Shown here piece by piece: positions 8,796-16,832 of a stretch of 58,607 nt of DNA. A model generated the notes under the pieces. The model saw nothing but the letters and a program-made list of their open reading frames with translations, was not told the origin of the DNA and ran no database searches. Position numbers and translations under genes: made by a program. Numbering within the stretch: position 1 is the stretch's first letter; every line of letters begins with the position of its first letter. The DNA comes from Paludibacteraceae bacterium (GTDB lineage: Bacteria > Bacteroidota > Bacteroidia > Bacteroidales > Paludibacteraceae): contig CAJOKE010000004.1 of the NCBI GenBank assembly GCA_905235225.1, positions 1 to 58,607 of the forward strand. Reading direction: 5' to 3'.

Positions 8796-9779
8796 GTGAG
8801 AAGAATCCTTGTCATACGGTTTTCGGCATTAGGCGATGTCGCCATGCTGGCGGCAGTACTAAAGCAACTGAGTGTTCCTGACGATGTCAGGCTGACTGTT
8901 CTTTCACAGAACAGGTTGGCACCTTTGTTTATGGAATCGGGAGATAAGATCAGCTTTGCGGGAGCCGATTTGAAAGGTCGTCATAAGGGAATGAGCGGAC
9001 TCAGCGTGTTGCTGCAAGACATTAACTACCGGCAGTATGACGCTGTGGTTGACTGCCATAACGTACTGCGCAGCCACTATCTGGACCTGCGTTTCCGGAT
9101 GGCAGGCAAACAGGTAGTGATTATGCCGAAAACACGTTGGGCGAAATGGTGGCTTACATGCCCATGGAACAAGCGAAAGCAAGCACTCACACCAATGCCG
9201 GAGCAATACAGCAAAGTATTAAACCGCGCTTTGCATGTTGCGACAACAGGCAAGCAAAAACCGACCAGCAGTCAGGCATCCGGAAAAGAAGGCCACGGAA
9301 TCGGAATTGCCCCATTTGCCGCGCATGCCGGTAAAATATATCCAACAGACAAGATGGAGCAGGTGGTAGCAGCATTAAGCCAAAAGGGGGAAAAAGTGTA
9401 TTTGTTCGGAGGCGGCACCGCAGAGACTGCGATTTTAGAGACTTGGGCGAACAAGTATCCAAATACAGAATCTGTAGCAGGCAAAAAAAATATGGCTGAA
9501 GAATTGGATATCATGCGCCGCCTGCGGTTGATGGTAACCATGGATTCGGGAAACATGCACATGGCATCTTTGGTAGGTACAAGAGTCATTAGTATATGGG
9601 GAGCCACACATCCCATGGCAGGTTTCCTCGGTATCGGACAGAACGAACAAGACTGCGTCCAACGCGACCTACCCTGCCGCCCATGCAGTATATACGGTAA
9701 CAAGCAATGCCGCTACGGCGACTACCGTTGTCTGGATATAACACCGGAAGATATTATTAAGTTATGCGAATCGTCCTGA
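8796..9779 (+). CDS. Glycosyltransferase family 9 (heptosyltransferase-like)
   Basis: 327 residues starting at GTG 8796. N-terminal VIRFSALGDVAML is the GT9 opening motif. The C-terminal Rossmann half has GIAPFAAHAGKIYP (nucleotide-sugar site) and TMDSGNMHMASLVG, followed by IWGATHP. The end carries the cysteine-rich run (CVQRDLPCRPCSIYG) common in Bacteroidetes members. It likely adds heptose or a related sugar to the LPS inner core at the inner leaflet. Its last 16 bp overlap the kinase/GT2 gene. Confidence 0.9.
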   Translation: MRRILVIRFSALGDVAMLAAVLKQLSVPDDVRLTVLSQNRLAPLFMESGDKISFAGADLKGRHKGMSGLSVLLQDINYRQYDAVVDCHNVLRSHYLDLRFRMAGKQVVIMPKTRWAKWWLTCPWNKRKQALTPMPEQYSKVLNRALHVATTGKQKPTSSQASGKEGHGIGIAPFAAHAGKIYPTDKMEQVVAALSQKGEKVYLFGGGTAETAILETWANKYPNTESVAGKKNMAEELDIMRRLRLMVTMDSGNMHMASLVGTRVISIWGATHPMAGFLGIGQNEQDCVQRDLPCRPCSIYGNKQCRYGDYRCLDITPEDIIKLCESS

Positions 9780-11266
9780 ACCCGAAATATGATCATCTCC
9801 GTGGTTGGATAGAGCAACTACCACACACCTTCGACAACCAAGGTAAAGTCATATATGAGGAGCGAAACCAAATCCGCCTCATAGACGGATTATGTGTCAA
9901 ACGATACTGCTCTCCCCGCTGGTGGAACAGACTCGCATATGCTTTCCTGCGCAAGCCAAAAGCCCAACGGGCATATGAGAACGCCGTCAAACTTCTCAAA
10001 TCAGGAATAGGCACCCCTGAGCCGGTTGCATATATATTGGGGTCAAACGATTACCTCGTTACAGTTACAAGTTCACTTACACGCAACTTCTACGAATTCC
10101 GAGACGGAGTCATTGCCGGGAAAGAGGATATTATCTGCGCTTTTGCCCGTTTTACGGCGCAACTTCATGATGCAGGTATCAAGCATCTTGATTATTCACC
10201 GGGGAATATTCTATTTGACAAAAAAGGTGATACATGGCACTTTGAATTAGTGGATATAAACCGTATGCGTTTCGGAAAAGTTTCTCCAAAAGAAGGGTGT
10301 TACAATTTCTGCCGTTTATGGGGGAAACGGGACTTTTTTGAGATACTGAGTCCCGCCTACGCCGAAGCCAGGCACATGGACAAAGACCTATGTCTTAAAT
10401 GGATATTGGAAGCACGTGCTACGTTTTGGAAGAAACACCCGCATGAGCATTTTGTAACAGATGACACATTCTCAATAGGGGTAATTATATCCACGTACAA
10501 TAATCCTGAATGGTTGGAGAAAGTGTTCTGGGGTTTGCAGGAGCAGACACACCCGGCAGATGAAATCATCATTGCCGATGACGGTTCTGACGGACGGACA
10601 CGGGAACTGATAACCAAGTACAGCCATGTCCTCCCACTCCGGCATGTCTGGCAAGAAGACAAGGGATTTCGCAAGACAACTATACTCAATCGCGCTGTAC
10701 AAAACGCCCAAAGCGACTATCTCATATTCATTGATCAGGATTTGATTCCCCGCAACGACTTCGTCAGTCAGCATTACCGCCACGCCCAAAAGGGACACTT
10801 TGTATCCGGCGGTGCGATTCTCTTGCCGGAGGCTCTCAGTCATGCTTTGACAGAAGACGACATCCGGTCCGGTAATGCGTTTTCAATCAAGTGGCTGAAG
10901 CAACATGGTATGCCATGGAACTGGAAAATGAGTAAACTATGGCGTAACAAAGCTGTATGCCGTTTACTGAACTACCTGACCCCCGCCAATGCAAGCTGGA
11001 ACGGCGGGAATGCTTCCACATGGCGGGAGTATATTCTTTCAGCCAAAGGTTTTGACACACGGATGCGGTATGGCGCAGAAGACCGCGAATTCGGACAACG
11101 TTTGGAAAATGCAGGTATTACAGGTATCCAGTTACGTTATGGTACACCGCTGCTACATCTTTACCATCAGCGACCGTATCGGAACGAAGCGGATTGGAAA
11201 GAAAACATCGCGATTTGGCAACACACTAAACAAAATCATTTAACCCGTACCAATTATGGATTGTAA
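9764..11266 (+). CDS. LPS-kinase (InaA/KdkA-like) fused to a GT2 glycosyltransferase
   Basis: 500 residues, two enzymes in one chain. Residues 1-225: protein-kinase-like fold with lysine 46 (LCVKRY), catalytic loop HLDYSPGN at 141-148 and metal-binding aspartate 164 (VDINR), like the lipopolysaccharide kinases that phosphorylate Kdo or heptose. Residues 236-500: GT-A glycosyltransferase with DDGSD at 272-276 and the metal motif DQD at 324-326. The C-terminal half is closely similar in layout to the next two genes. Predicted to decorate the LPS core with phosphate and a sugar. Overlaps both neighbours (16 and 11 bp). Confidence 0.87.
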   Translation: MRIVLNPKYDHLRGWIEQLPHTFDNQGKVIYEERNQIRLIDGLCVKRYCSPRWWNRLAYAFLRKPKAQRAYENAVKLLKSGIGTPEPVAYILGSNDYLVTVTSSLTRNFYEFRDGVIAGKEDIICAFARFTAQLHDAGIKHLDYSPGNILFDKKGDTWHFELVDINRMRFGKVSPKEGCYNFCRLWGKRDFFEILSPAYAEARHMDKDLCLKWILEARATFWKKHPHEHFVTDDTFSIGVIISTYNNPEWLEKVFWGLQEQTHPADEIIIADDGSDGRTRELITKYSHVLPLRHVWQEDKGFRKTTILNRAVQNAQSDYLIFIDQDLIPRNDFVSQHYRHAQKGHFVSGGAILLPEALSHALTEDDIRSGNAFSIKWLKQHGMPWNWKMSKLWRNKAVCRLLNYLTPANASWNGGNASTWREYILSAKGFDTRMRYGAEDREFGQRLENAGITGIQLRYGTPLLHLYHQRPYRNEADWKENIAIWQHTKQNHLTRTNYGL

Positions 11267-12035
11267 GGCGACACTCATCATATCCGTCTATAAAAACGTG
11301 CGCGTTCTGGATGCCGTTTTGCATAGTCTGGAAGCGCAAACGGTTCAGGACTTTGAAGTCATCATTTCGGAAGACGGTGAAAGTCCCGAGATGGCGGCAT
11401 TTGTGGCTGCATATCCTTTCCGTTGGCCTGTACAGCACCTAACGCAAGAAGACAAAGGTTGGCGCAAAGAGCGAATGCTGAACCGCAGTATCGTAGCAGC
11501 CCGTACAGACTGGCTCGTTTTCATCGATGGAGACTGCGTGTTGCACCCGCGTTTTATGGAATATCACATCCGTTACCGGCAGCGCGGTGTCATGTTAGCC
11601 GGAAAACGTATCAAACTGAGTGCGGAATTGAGTGAACGTTTCCTCGCAGGCGAAAAAATCCACTTTTTCCCATATCTATTCAACCGACGCGGATGCCGCT
11701 ATGTGGAAGAGGCTTTTTACTGCGGGATAGCCAAATATATCCGCCGTCCTGTCAAGCATTTGGTAGGAAGTAATATGTCCATGTCCCGTGCCGATTTGAT
11801 GTCGATTAACGGATTTGACGAACATTATACCCTTCCCGCCACAGGAGAAGATTATGACATCGAATGGCGGCTACAGGCTATCGGATGTAAGATTGTATCA
11901 TTACGTAATCTTGCCATTCAGTATCACATCCACCACAAGGAAAACTGGCAAGACCATGACGAAAATATGGTATATTGCCGCCAGATGCAGCAAGAGAACC
12001 GTATTATTTGTGAGAAAGGGATAGCGCAACTATGA
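11256..12035 (+). CDS. Family 2 glycosyltransferase
   Basis: 259-residue single-domain GT-A enzyme: ATLIISVYKN opening, nucleotide-binding EDGES at 39-43, GWRKERMLNR at 69-78, DGD at 91-93, and a C-terminal GEDYDIEWRL acid motif. It resembles both the following gene and the C-terminal half of the preceding one, so the three probably arose by duplication and add successive sugars to the LPS core. Coupled by overlap to both neighbours (11 bp upstream, 4 bp downstream). Confidence 0.88.
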   Translation: MDCKATLIISVYKNVRVLDAVLHSLEAQTVQDFEVIISEDGESPEMAAFVAAYPFRWPVQHLTQEDKGWRKERMLNRSIVAARTDWLVFIDGDCVLHPRFMEYHIRYRQRGVMLAGKRIKLSAELSERFLAGEKIHFFPYLFNRRGCRYVEEAFYCGIAKYIRRPVKHLVGSNMSMSRADLMSINGFDEHYTLPATGEDYDIEWRLQAIGCKIVSLRNLAIQYHIHHKENWQDHDENMVYCRQMQQENRIICEKGIAQL

Positions 12036-12892
12036 CAGAAGTGAGCATTATAATCGGTTTCTACAACAAGATAGAATTGCTGGAGAAGATTCTGGAAGCC
12101 TTACAACTGCAGACACTGCAGAACTTTGAAGTTGTGATAGCGGATGACGGCAGCAGCGAAAATGTAGTGAAACGTATCCGGCAGTTACAGGAAACAAGTA
12201 CTTTTCCTATCCGGCATATATGGCATGAAGATAATGGCTGGCGCAAGAATATAATACTCAACCGCGCCGTAGCAGCCGCTCAAGGCGAGTATCTCATTTT
12301 TATCGATGGGGACTGTATTCCCGAACCGCACTTTGTAGAGGAGCATTATACAGAACGCAAGTTGCACCAAGTCCTCAGCGGTCGCCGCATTCTGATGGGT
12401 CCTTGCGCTACAGCATATATGTTAAGCAAACCGCTTACGGTCAAACGATTCGGAATCGGATTATTCAACGCCCTGCTAAAAGACACACTAAACGGCAACA
12501 AAACGCGCATGGAACATATGATTCACATCCGTGCCAAATGGTTGCGCCGATTATTTGCCAAAGACTATGAGCGGTTTATTCTCGGTTGTAATTTCTCGAT
12601 GTATAAATCCGATCTGCTATCCGTTAACGGTTTTGACGAGCGTTTCCTATACCCCGGCTACGGAGAGGATATAGACCTGTGGTACCGGCTTAGCCGCGCG
12701 GGTATTCCAACCTATTCGCGCAAAGGACTGCTTATCCAGTATCATTGCAACCACAAACGCTTTGATACCAACTATGCGCCCAATCAGCAGTTGATGCAGG
12801 AAAACAATGCAGCTTCAGTTACTTGGACACCTTACGGGATAGACAAATGTAGTGCCACAGCAGTGTCATCAGCGGCAGCCACATCACATTAA
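12032..12892 (+). CDS. Family 2 glycosyltransferase, last gene of the envelope operon
   Basis: 286 residues; VSIIIGFYNK, DDGS at 38-41, DGD at 92-94, GYGEDIDLWYRL. It begins with an ATGA overlap on the preceding GT2. The conserved part ends near TPYGIDK. The last 14 residues (rich in A, S and T) are encoded antisense to the end of the convergent O-antigen ligase gene, which overlaps by 74 bp, so they may be a late addition after loss of an older stop. Function inferred as LPS-core sugar transfer. Confidence 0.85.
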   Translation: MTEVSIIIGFYNKIELLEKILEALQLQTLQNFEVVIADDGSSENVVKRIRQLQETSTFPIRHIWHEDNGWRKNIILNRAVAAAQGEYLIFIDGDCIPEPHFVEEHYTERKLHQVLSGRRILMGPCATAYMLSKPLTVKRFGIGLFNALLKDTLNGNKTRMEHMIHIRAKWLRRLFAKDYERFILGCNFSMYKSDLLSVNGFDERFLYPGYGEDIDLWYRLSRAGIPTYSRKGLLIQYHCNHKRFDTNYAPNQQLMQENNAASVTWTPYGIDKCSATAVSSAAATSH

Positions 12893-14069
12893 GGTCTCTG
12901 CCGAATGATTCAAATGTCGCTTGCATGACAAACACAAACATACACGCTGCCAAATAATATCTGTCCTTCCCAATCGGCAAGAGACACAACGGCAACCCCA
13001 CGCATAACATCAGAAGTGCCAAACCTATAATCCCCAACTCCATCATCGTCTCAAGGAACGCATTATGCGGGTGCATGATTTCATATTGCACCTCTCCGAA
13101 ACGGTCGAGGCAAATCCGTTCATACTCATACATATAATGCACACAGAAGTCTCTGTCCGCTTTACCGTTTTCAACAAACTGTCTCCGTGCAGAACTGACT
13201 CCCCAACCGAACAACGGTTTCTGTTTAGCAGTTTCAACACCGATACGCCATATATATAACCGGGGATTATCCGTTGCAGAATATTCATGGTAACGCGGAT
13301 TAAAATACCAGACAGAACCACAGAAGAGCAACAGCACACTTAATGCCGGCACAAGCCAGCGACGGTAACGCTGCCACATAACTATGCCGCCAAGCATAAG
13401 CAACAAGACAAACATGGTCAGTTGTCCCGTCCTTCCCTCTGATAACAGCAGTCCAAGTACAACACCGCTCATAACAATGCCGGTTATAATCTTTGCCCAC
13501 CGACGGCACCGGCTATGCAATAACACCCAGGTCCCAAACACCAAAGCGATATTACAATAATAGTTAACGGACATGTGCGAATTAATAAACAATGTTCGGG
13601 TTTTGTTAATGTCTTTGAGCCAATCCGTGAACGAATCCGCATGATGCCCCCATACACCGATCACCAACACAAGCCCCATATAGAAGCACGATGCCAACAT
13701 CGTCCATGCCACATGTTCAGTTTTTAATCTGGTCGGCATTTGGCAGAAGCCCATTAAACCTAATATCAGGAACGGTACATATTCACGTACTTTATATAAA
13801 TACAGCCACGTTTGATTACTGTCAAACAACTGCCGAATAGGAATACACGCATAAAAAGCGACCATAGCGACATACACCCATTTGTCAGGAGTCCATTTCC
13901 ACTCCCGCCATCGAGTATTAAGCAACCAGTCACATATATATCCTATTCCGGAAAGGTAAAGCCCTATTCGCTGCAACCAACCATAGTGATACGGCAAAGA
14001 AGCCACAACCATCAATATTCCGACTGCCGGAATATAAGTAATATAATTTTTCAGTTTATTCATTATCAT
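12819..14069 (-). CDS. O-antigen ligase family membrane protein (WaaL-like)
   Basis: 416 residues with about ten to twelve predicted membrane helices and the large periplasmic loop typical of the O-antigen ligase/polymerase family. The conserved segment after the loop reads HPHNAFLETMMELGIIG. In the family it joins undecaprenyl-linked polysaccharide to lipid A core on the periplasmic face. Two in-frame ATGs lie two codons apart (14069 and 14063); either could be the start. Last of a three-gene minus-strand operon with an acyltransferase and a sulfatase-type transferase, all acting on LPS. Confidence 0.85.
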   Translation of the reverse strand: MIMNKLKNYITYIPAVGILMVVASLPYHYGWLQRIGLYLSGIGYICDWLLNTRWREWKWTPDKWVYVAMVAFYACIPIRQLFDSNQTWLYLYKVREYVPFLILGLMGFCQMPTRLKTEHVAWTMLASCFYMGLVLVIGVWGHHADSFTDWLKDINKTRTLFINSHMSVNYYCNIALVFGTWVLLHSRCRRWAKIITGIVMSGVVLGLLLSEGRTGQLTMFVLLLMLGGIVMWQRYRRWLVPALSVLLLFCGSVWYFNPRYHEYSATDNPRLYIWRIGVETAKQKPLFGWGVSSARRQFVENGKADRDFCVHYMYEYERICLDRFGEVQYEIMHPHNAFLETMMELGIIGLALLMLCVGLPLCLLPIGKDRYYLAACMFVFVMQATFESFGRDLNVMWLPLMTLLWHYICLSRKVSK

Positions 14070-14092
14070 TTAATATGCACCTTGTTCTGTAC

Positions 14093-14962
14093 TCACCCAT
14101 TGCGTTGCCATTTCCAACGGTTATGCGTCCAAAGCCACAGTTCCGGCTGTTCGCGGATGTTGGCTTCCAACAGCCGTGCAAAGCGTTCCGTTATTTCATT
14201 GGGTGCAGTCGCCGGTGCATTCTCAGTTATCAGATCAACGCGAGCAATATAATGTCCGCGGCACGGAGAGGAAACATGCACATAAGTTACTACATAATCG
14301 AATTTCTTTGCCAGCACTTCTCCACCATCTAAAAAAGATGTATCCTGATTGAGAAACGTTGTCCAATAATGGGCATTCCGGGGGGACGGTTTTTGGTCTG
14401 CAATCAATCCGAGAGTGAAACGAGCCTCTGCTTTTTTAAGCGCGACTAAATGCCGCAAGAGCGTATTTTTCTCAATATTACTGCCTTCCCCGCTACGTTT
14501 CTCACGAACGGCATTCATCATTCTATCGGCAGAACGGCTGTTGAGCTTGCGATAAACATTATAGTGTCTCATCTCAGGACGTTTAAAACGATGTTGCACC
14601 TCAGCCGTCCATTCCCAGTTTCCAAGATGTCCAAGCATAAAGATAACGCCCCCTTTTTGTGCAGCCCACTGCTCCACTTTGTCCACATTAACAGATTCAA
14701 AATGCGCCAGCATGTCATCCTCCGTAGCACGATACGACCATATAACCTCAGCCGCCAGATCAACGAAATGGTGATAGAATCGTTTTTCCAGTGCCTTACG
14801 TTCCCCGTCACTCTTTTCCGGGAAACTGAGCCGCAAGTTTTTACGTACAATTCCTTTACGATAGCCAACGATATAGTATAACAAGGGATATACAAACAAG
14901 TCCCCAAGTACATAAAGTACCCTCAACGGTAAAAGGCTGAACAGATTAAGCAATAGTTTCAT
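14093..14962 (-). CDS. Lauroyl-type lysophospholipid acyltransferase (LpxL/HtrB family)
   Basis: 289 residues. One N-terminal membrane anchor, then GHLGNWEW containing the HxxxxE-type catalytic motif (H at about residue 110), LIADQKPSPRNA and the terminal WLWTHNRWKW, all typical of lipid A secondary acyltransferases. The open frame extends upstream to 15004, but ATG 14962 forms an ATGA overlap with the stop of the upstream gene and gives the normal N-terminus (MKLLLNLFSLLPLRVLY). Predicted to add a secondary acyl chain to lipid A at the inner membrane. Confidence 0.9.
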   Translation of the reverse strand: MKLLLNLFSLLPLRVLYVLGDLFVYPLLYYIVGYRKGIVRKNLRLSFPEKSDGERKALEKRFYHHFVDLAAEVIWSYRATEDDMLAHFESVNVDKVEQWAAQKGGVIFMLGHLGNWEWTAEVQHRFKRPEMRHYNVYRKLNSRSADRMMNAVREKRSGEGSNIEKNTLLRHLVALKKAEARFTLGLIADQKPSPRNAHYWTTFLNQDTSFLDGGEVLAKKFDYVVTYVHVSSPCRGHYIARVDLITENAPATAPNEITERFARLLEANIREQPELWLWTHNRWKWQRNG

Positions 14963-16764
14963 AGCCGATACAATAGTTCCATAACTTGCTGTGTAATAGC
15001 ACATGCCTGTTTTGTCTGCAGGCTGTCCGAAGCAGTATCAACTACCGGTGTGTTTATCACCGCATCAATTATAGTTGTACCGCGTCGGGTTTTGAATGCA
15101 AAGCCGTCCACAAAATGAAAATAAGCGTATTGCATGCACGTTGTATCCGTCAAGTCTTTGGCAAAACAGAAATCTTCGGCATCCAAACGCATCTGGTGTA
15201 ACATAGTCGGCACCCAGTCTATTTGAGATCCAAGTGTAGTTATCGTCTTTGCCTCACGGATGGCTCCACCAACCATTACCAATGGCATTTCATAACGCAA
15301 TGTGTCATAGTTGAGCAGATTATCAGGATACGGATACCCATGATCCGCAGTCAGGACAACAACCGTGTTCTGCCACTGTTCCTGCTGTTTGAGTGTTTCA
15401 ACAAACGCGCCGACACAACTGTCCGTGTATGCAACCGCATTAAGGTAAGGATGATCCAAATGGTGATAATTAACCTCAAACGGCTCATGGGATGATAACG
15501 ATAACACCACATCGAAACACGGTTGCGCACCTTGATGACGTTTTAGGATGTCATGAGACGCAAAATCGAATAATATATGATCCGGCACACCCCACTTGCT
15601 CAAACGGTCGCTGATGGAAAAATCATGATCACATACACGGTTATCAAAACCACCGGTTATAAGATATGAGCGCATATTAGTGAAATCCTCGTCACCACCG
15701 TAATAGAACTTCAAATCATACCCATTCGCCTTCAGCACTTGACCTATTTGCGGTAATTGCTGCGTTTTGGAAGGCACCATCATGACCGAGGTCGTAGCAC
15801 AGCCCGGAAATGCACCTAATACTGCCATTACCCCACGGTCTGTGCGGAACGAATTGGCATACACATTACTGAAATACACTCCCTCCTGCGCATATTTTTG
15901 CATATTAGGCATAGCGTCCCATGCACATTTTCCAAAACTTTCAAGAATAATCAGAACTATATGCGGACGGTCGGTCGTCAATAACTGTGCCATCGGTTTT
16001 CCCGTATCGGGACGAATGGCATGCAGCAACGCCGCCGCTTCTGCTGACGGCATATAGCGGTATCGCGAACTGTCAAACGTGTTTTCGCTCAATGATTCCA
16101 CTAAATTAAAGACCGGGTTAACCGCTGCCAGATTTATCATCCGATTATCCGAATAATAGACCCGCCCCGTATTCATAGTAGAAACGGTCACACTACCGCG
16201 CATCGGAAGGAACAGCAAAGCCGTTAGTCCGACGAGAACAGCCGTAAGACCTATTTTAGTTGATGTTTTTTCCACAGACTGTAGCGGCATGGCAACTACA
16301 TGACGGTAAAGCAGCCACCAAAGTACAAACAGCACTGCCACAACGACAAAGCCGATTGTCCAAATCCACCACGGCGCACATGCCCAGACTTCTTGCGGCG
16401 AAGCAAGATAATCGAAGACATCCTTATCGATATGATAACCCCAACTCGGGAAAGAAGCGATGTCGCCTATAATAACAAGCAACGATAACAGAATAAACAC
16501 AGCCGTCACAATATGGATTACCGTAGCGACAATTCGCACATTCATCCATACACTCAAACATAATAATACACCTGCTACGGCCGTCAAGTATGCCGCCACG
16601 GACAAATCAAGCGGCAACCCGTGCCACGGCACAAGAAACCAGTCTGACCACTGTATGTCGCCTGTCAAACGATGCTGACAAAGCATAAACAGAGGCTTCT
16701 GCGCCATAAAAAACAGCACCCAGAACACATAATACCGTATAAAAAAGCGTAACCGTTCCTGCAT
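14959..16764 (-). CDS. LTA-synthase-like sulfatase-family membrane protein
   Basis: 601 residues: five N-terminal membrane segments (to about residue 200) and a periplasmic sulfatase-fold domain with IVLIILESFGK (metal site and the nucleophile region), a TDRGVMAVLGAFPG segment and VVLTADHGYPYP. The family transfers phosphoglycerol or phosphoethanolamine head groups. In a Gram-negative next to an LpxL and a ligase, modification of LPS or lipid A is the likely role. An upstream in-frame ATG at 16812 would lie at the -33 box, so I choose 16764, about 11 nt after the expected transcription start. Confidence 0.85.
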   Translation of the reverse strand: MQERLRFFIRYYVFWVLFFMAQKPLFMLCQHRLTGDIQWSDWFLVPWHGLPLDLSVAAYLTAVAGVLLCLSVWMNVRIVATVIHIVTAVFILLSLLVIIGDIASFPSWGYHIDKDVFDYLASPQEVWACAPWWIWTIGFVVVAVLFVLWWLLYRHVVAMPLQSVEKTSTKIGLTAVLVGLTALLFLPMRGSVTVSTMNTGRVYYSDNRMINLAAVNPVFNLVESLSENTFDSSRYRYMPSAEAAALLHAIRPDTGKPMAQLLTTDRPHIVLIILESFGKCAWDAMPNMQKYAQEGVYFSNVYANSFRTDRGVMAVLGAFPGCATTSVMMVPSKTQQLPQIGQVLKANGYDLKFYYGGDEDFTNMRSYLITGGFDNRVCDHDFSISDRLSKWGVPDHILFDFASHDILKRHQGAQPCFDVVLSLSSHEPFEVNYHHLDHPYLNAVAYTDSCVGAFVETLKQQEQWQNTVVVLTADHGYPYPDNLLNYDTLRYEMPLVMVGGAIREAKTITTLGSQIDWVPTMLHQMRLDAEDFCFAKDLTDTTCMQYAYFHFVDGFAFKTRRGTTIIDAVINTPVVDTASDSLQTKQACAITQQVMELLYRL

Positions 16765-16781
16765 ATTCCGTTTAGGGAGTG

Positions 16782-16813
16782 CAAAGGTACTGTTTTTTTC
16801 GGACATACACAAA
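16782..16813 (-). promoter_or_regulatory. Promoter of the LPS-modification operon
   Basis: On the minus strand TTTG (16813-16810), a 20-bp spacer and TACCTTTG (16789-16782) match the Bacteroidetes consensus. It sits in the 68-bp gap between the barrel gene ending at 16833 and the start codon at 16764. It carries no palindrome like that of the four shared promoters. Confidence 0.7.
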
Positions 16814-16832
16814 TTTATTAAAAATAATTATC

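Noticed and set aside
12032..12892. Frameshift in the GT2 gene near its end
   Set aside because: Motifs are intact up to TPYGIDK, and the added tail can be explained by loss of a stop; no alternative frame continues the family sequence.
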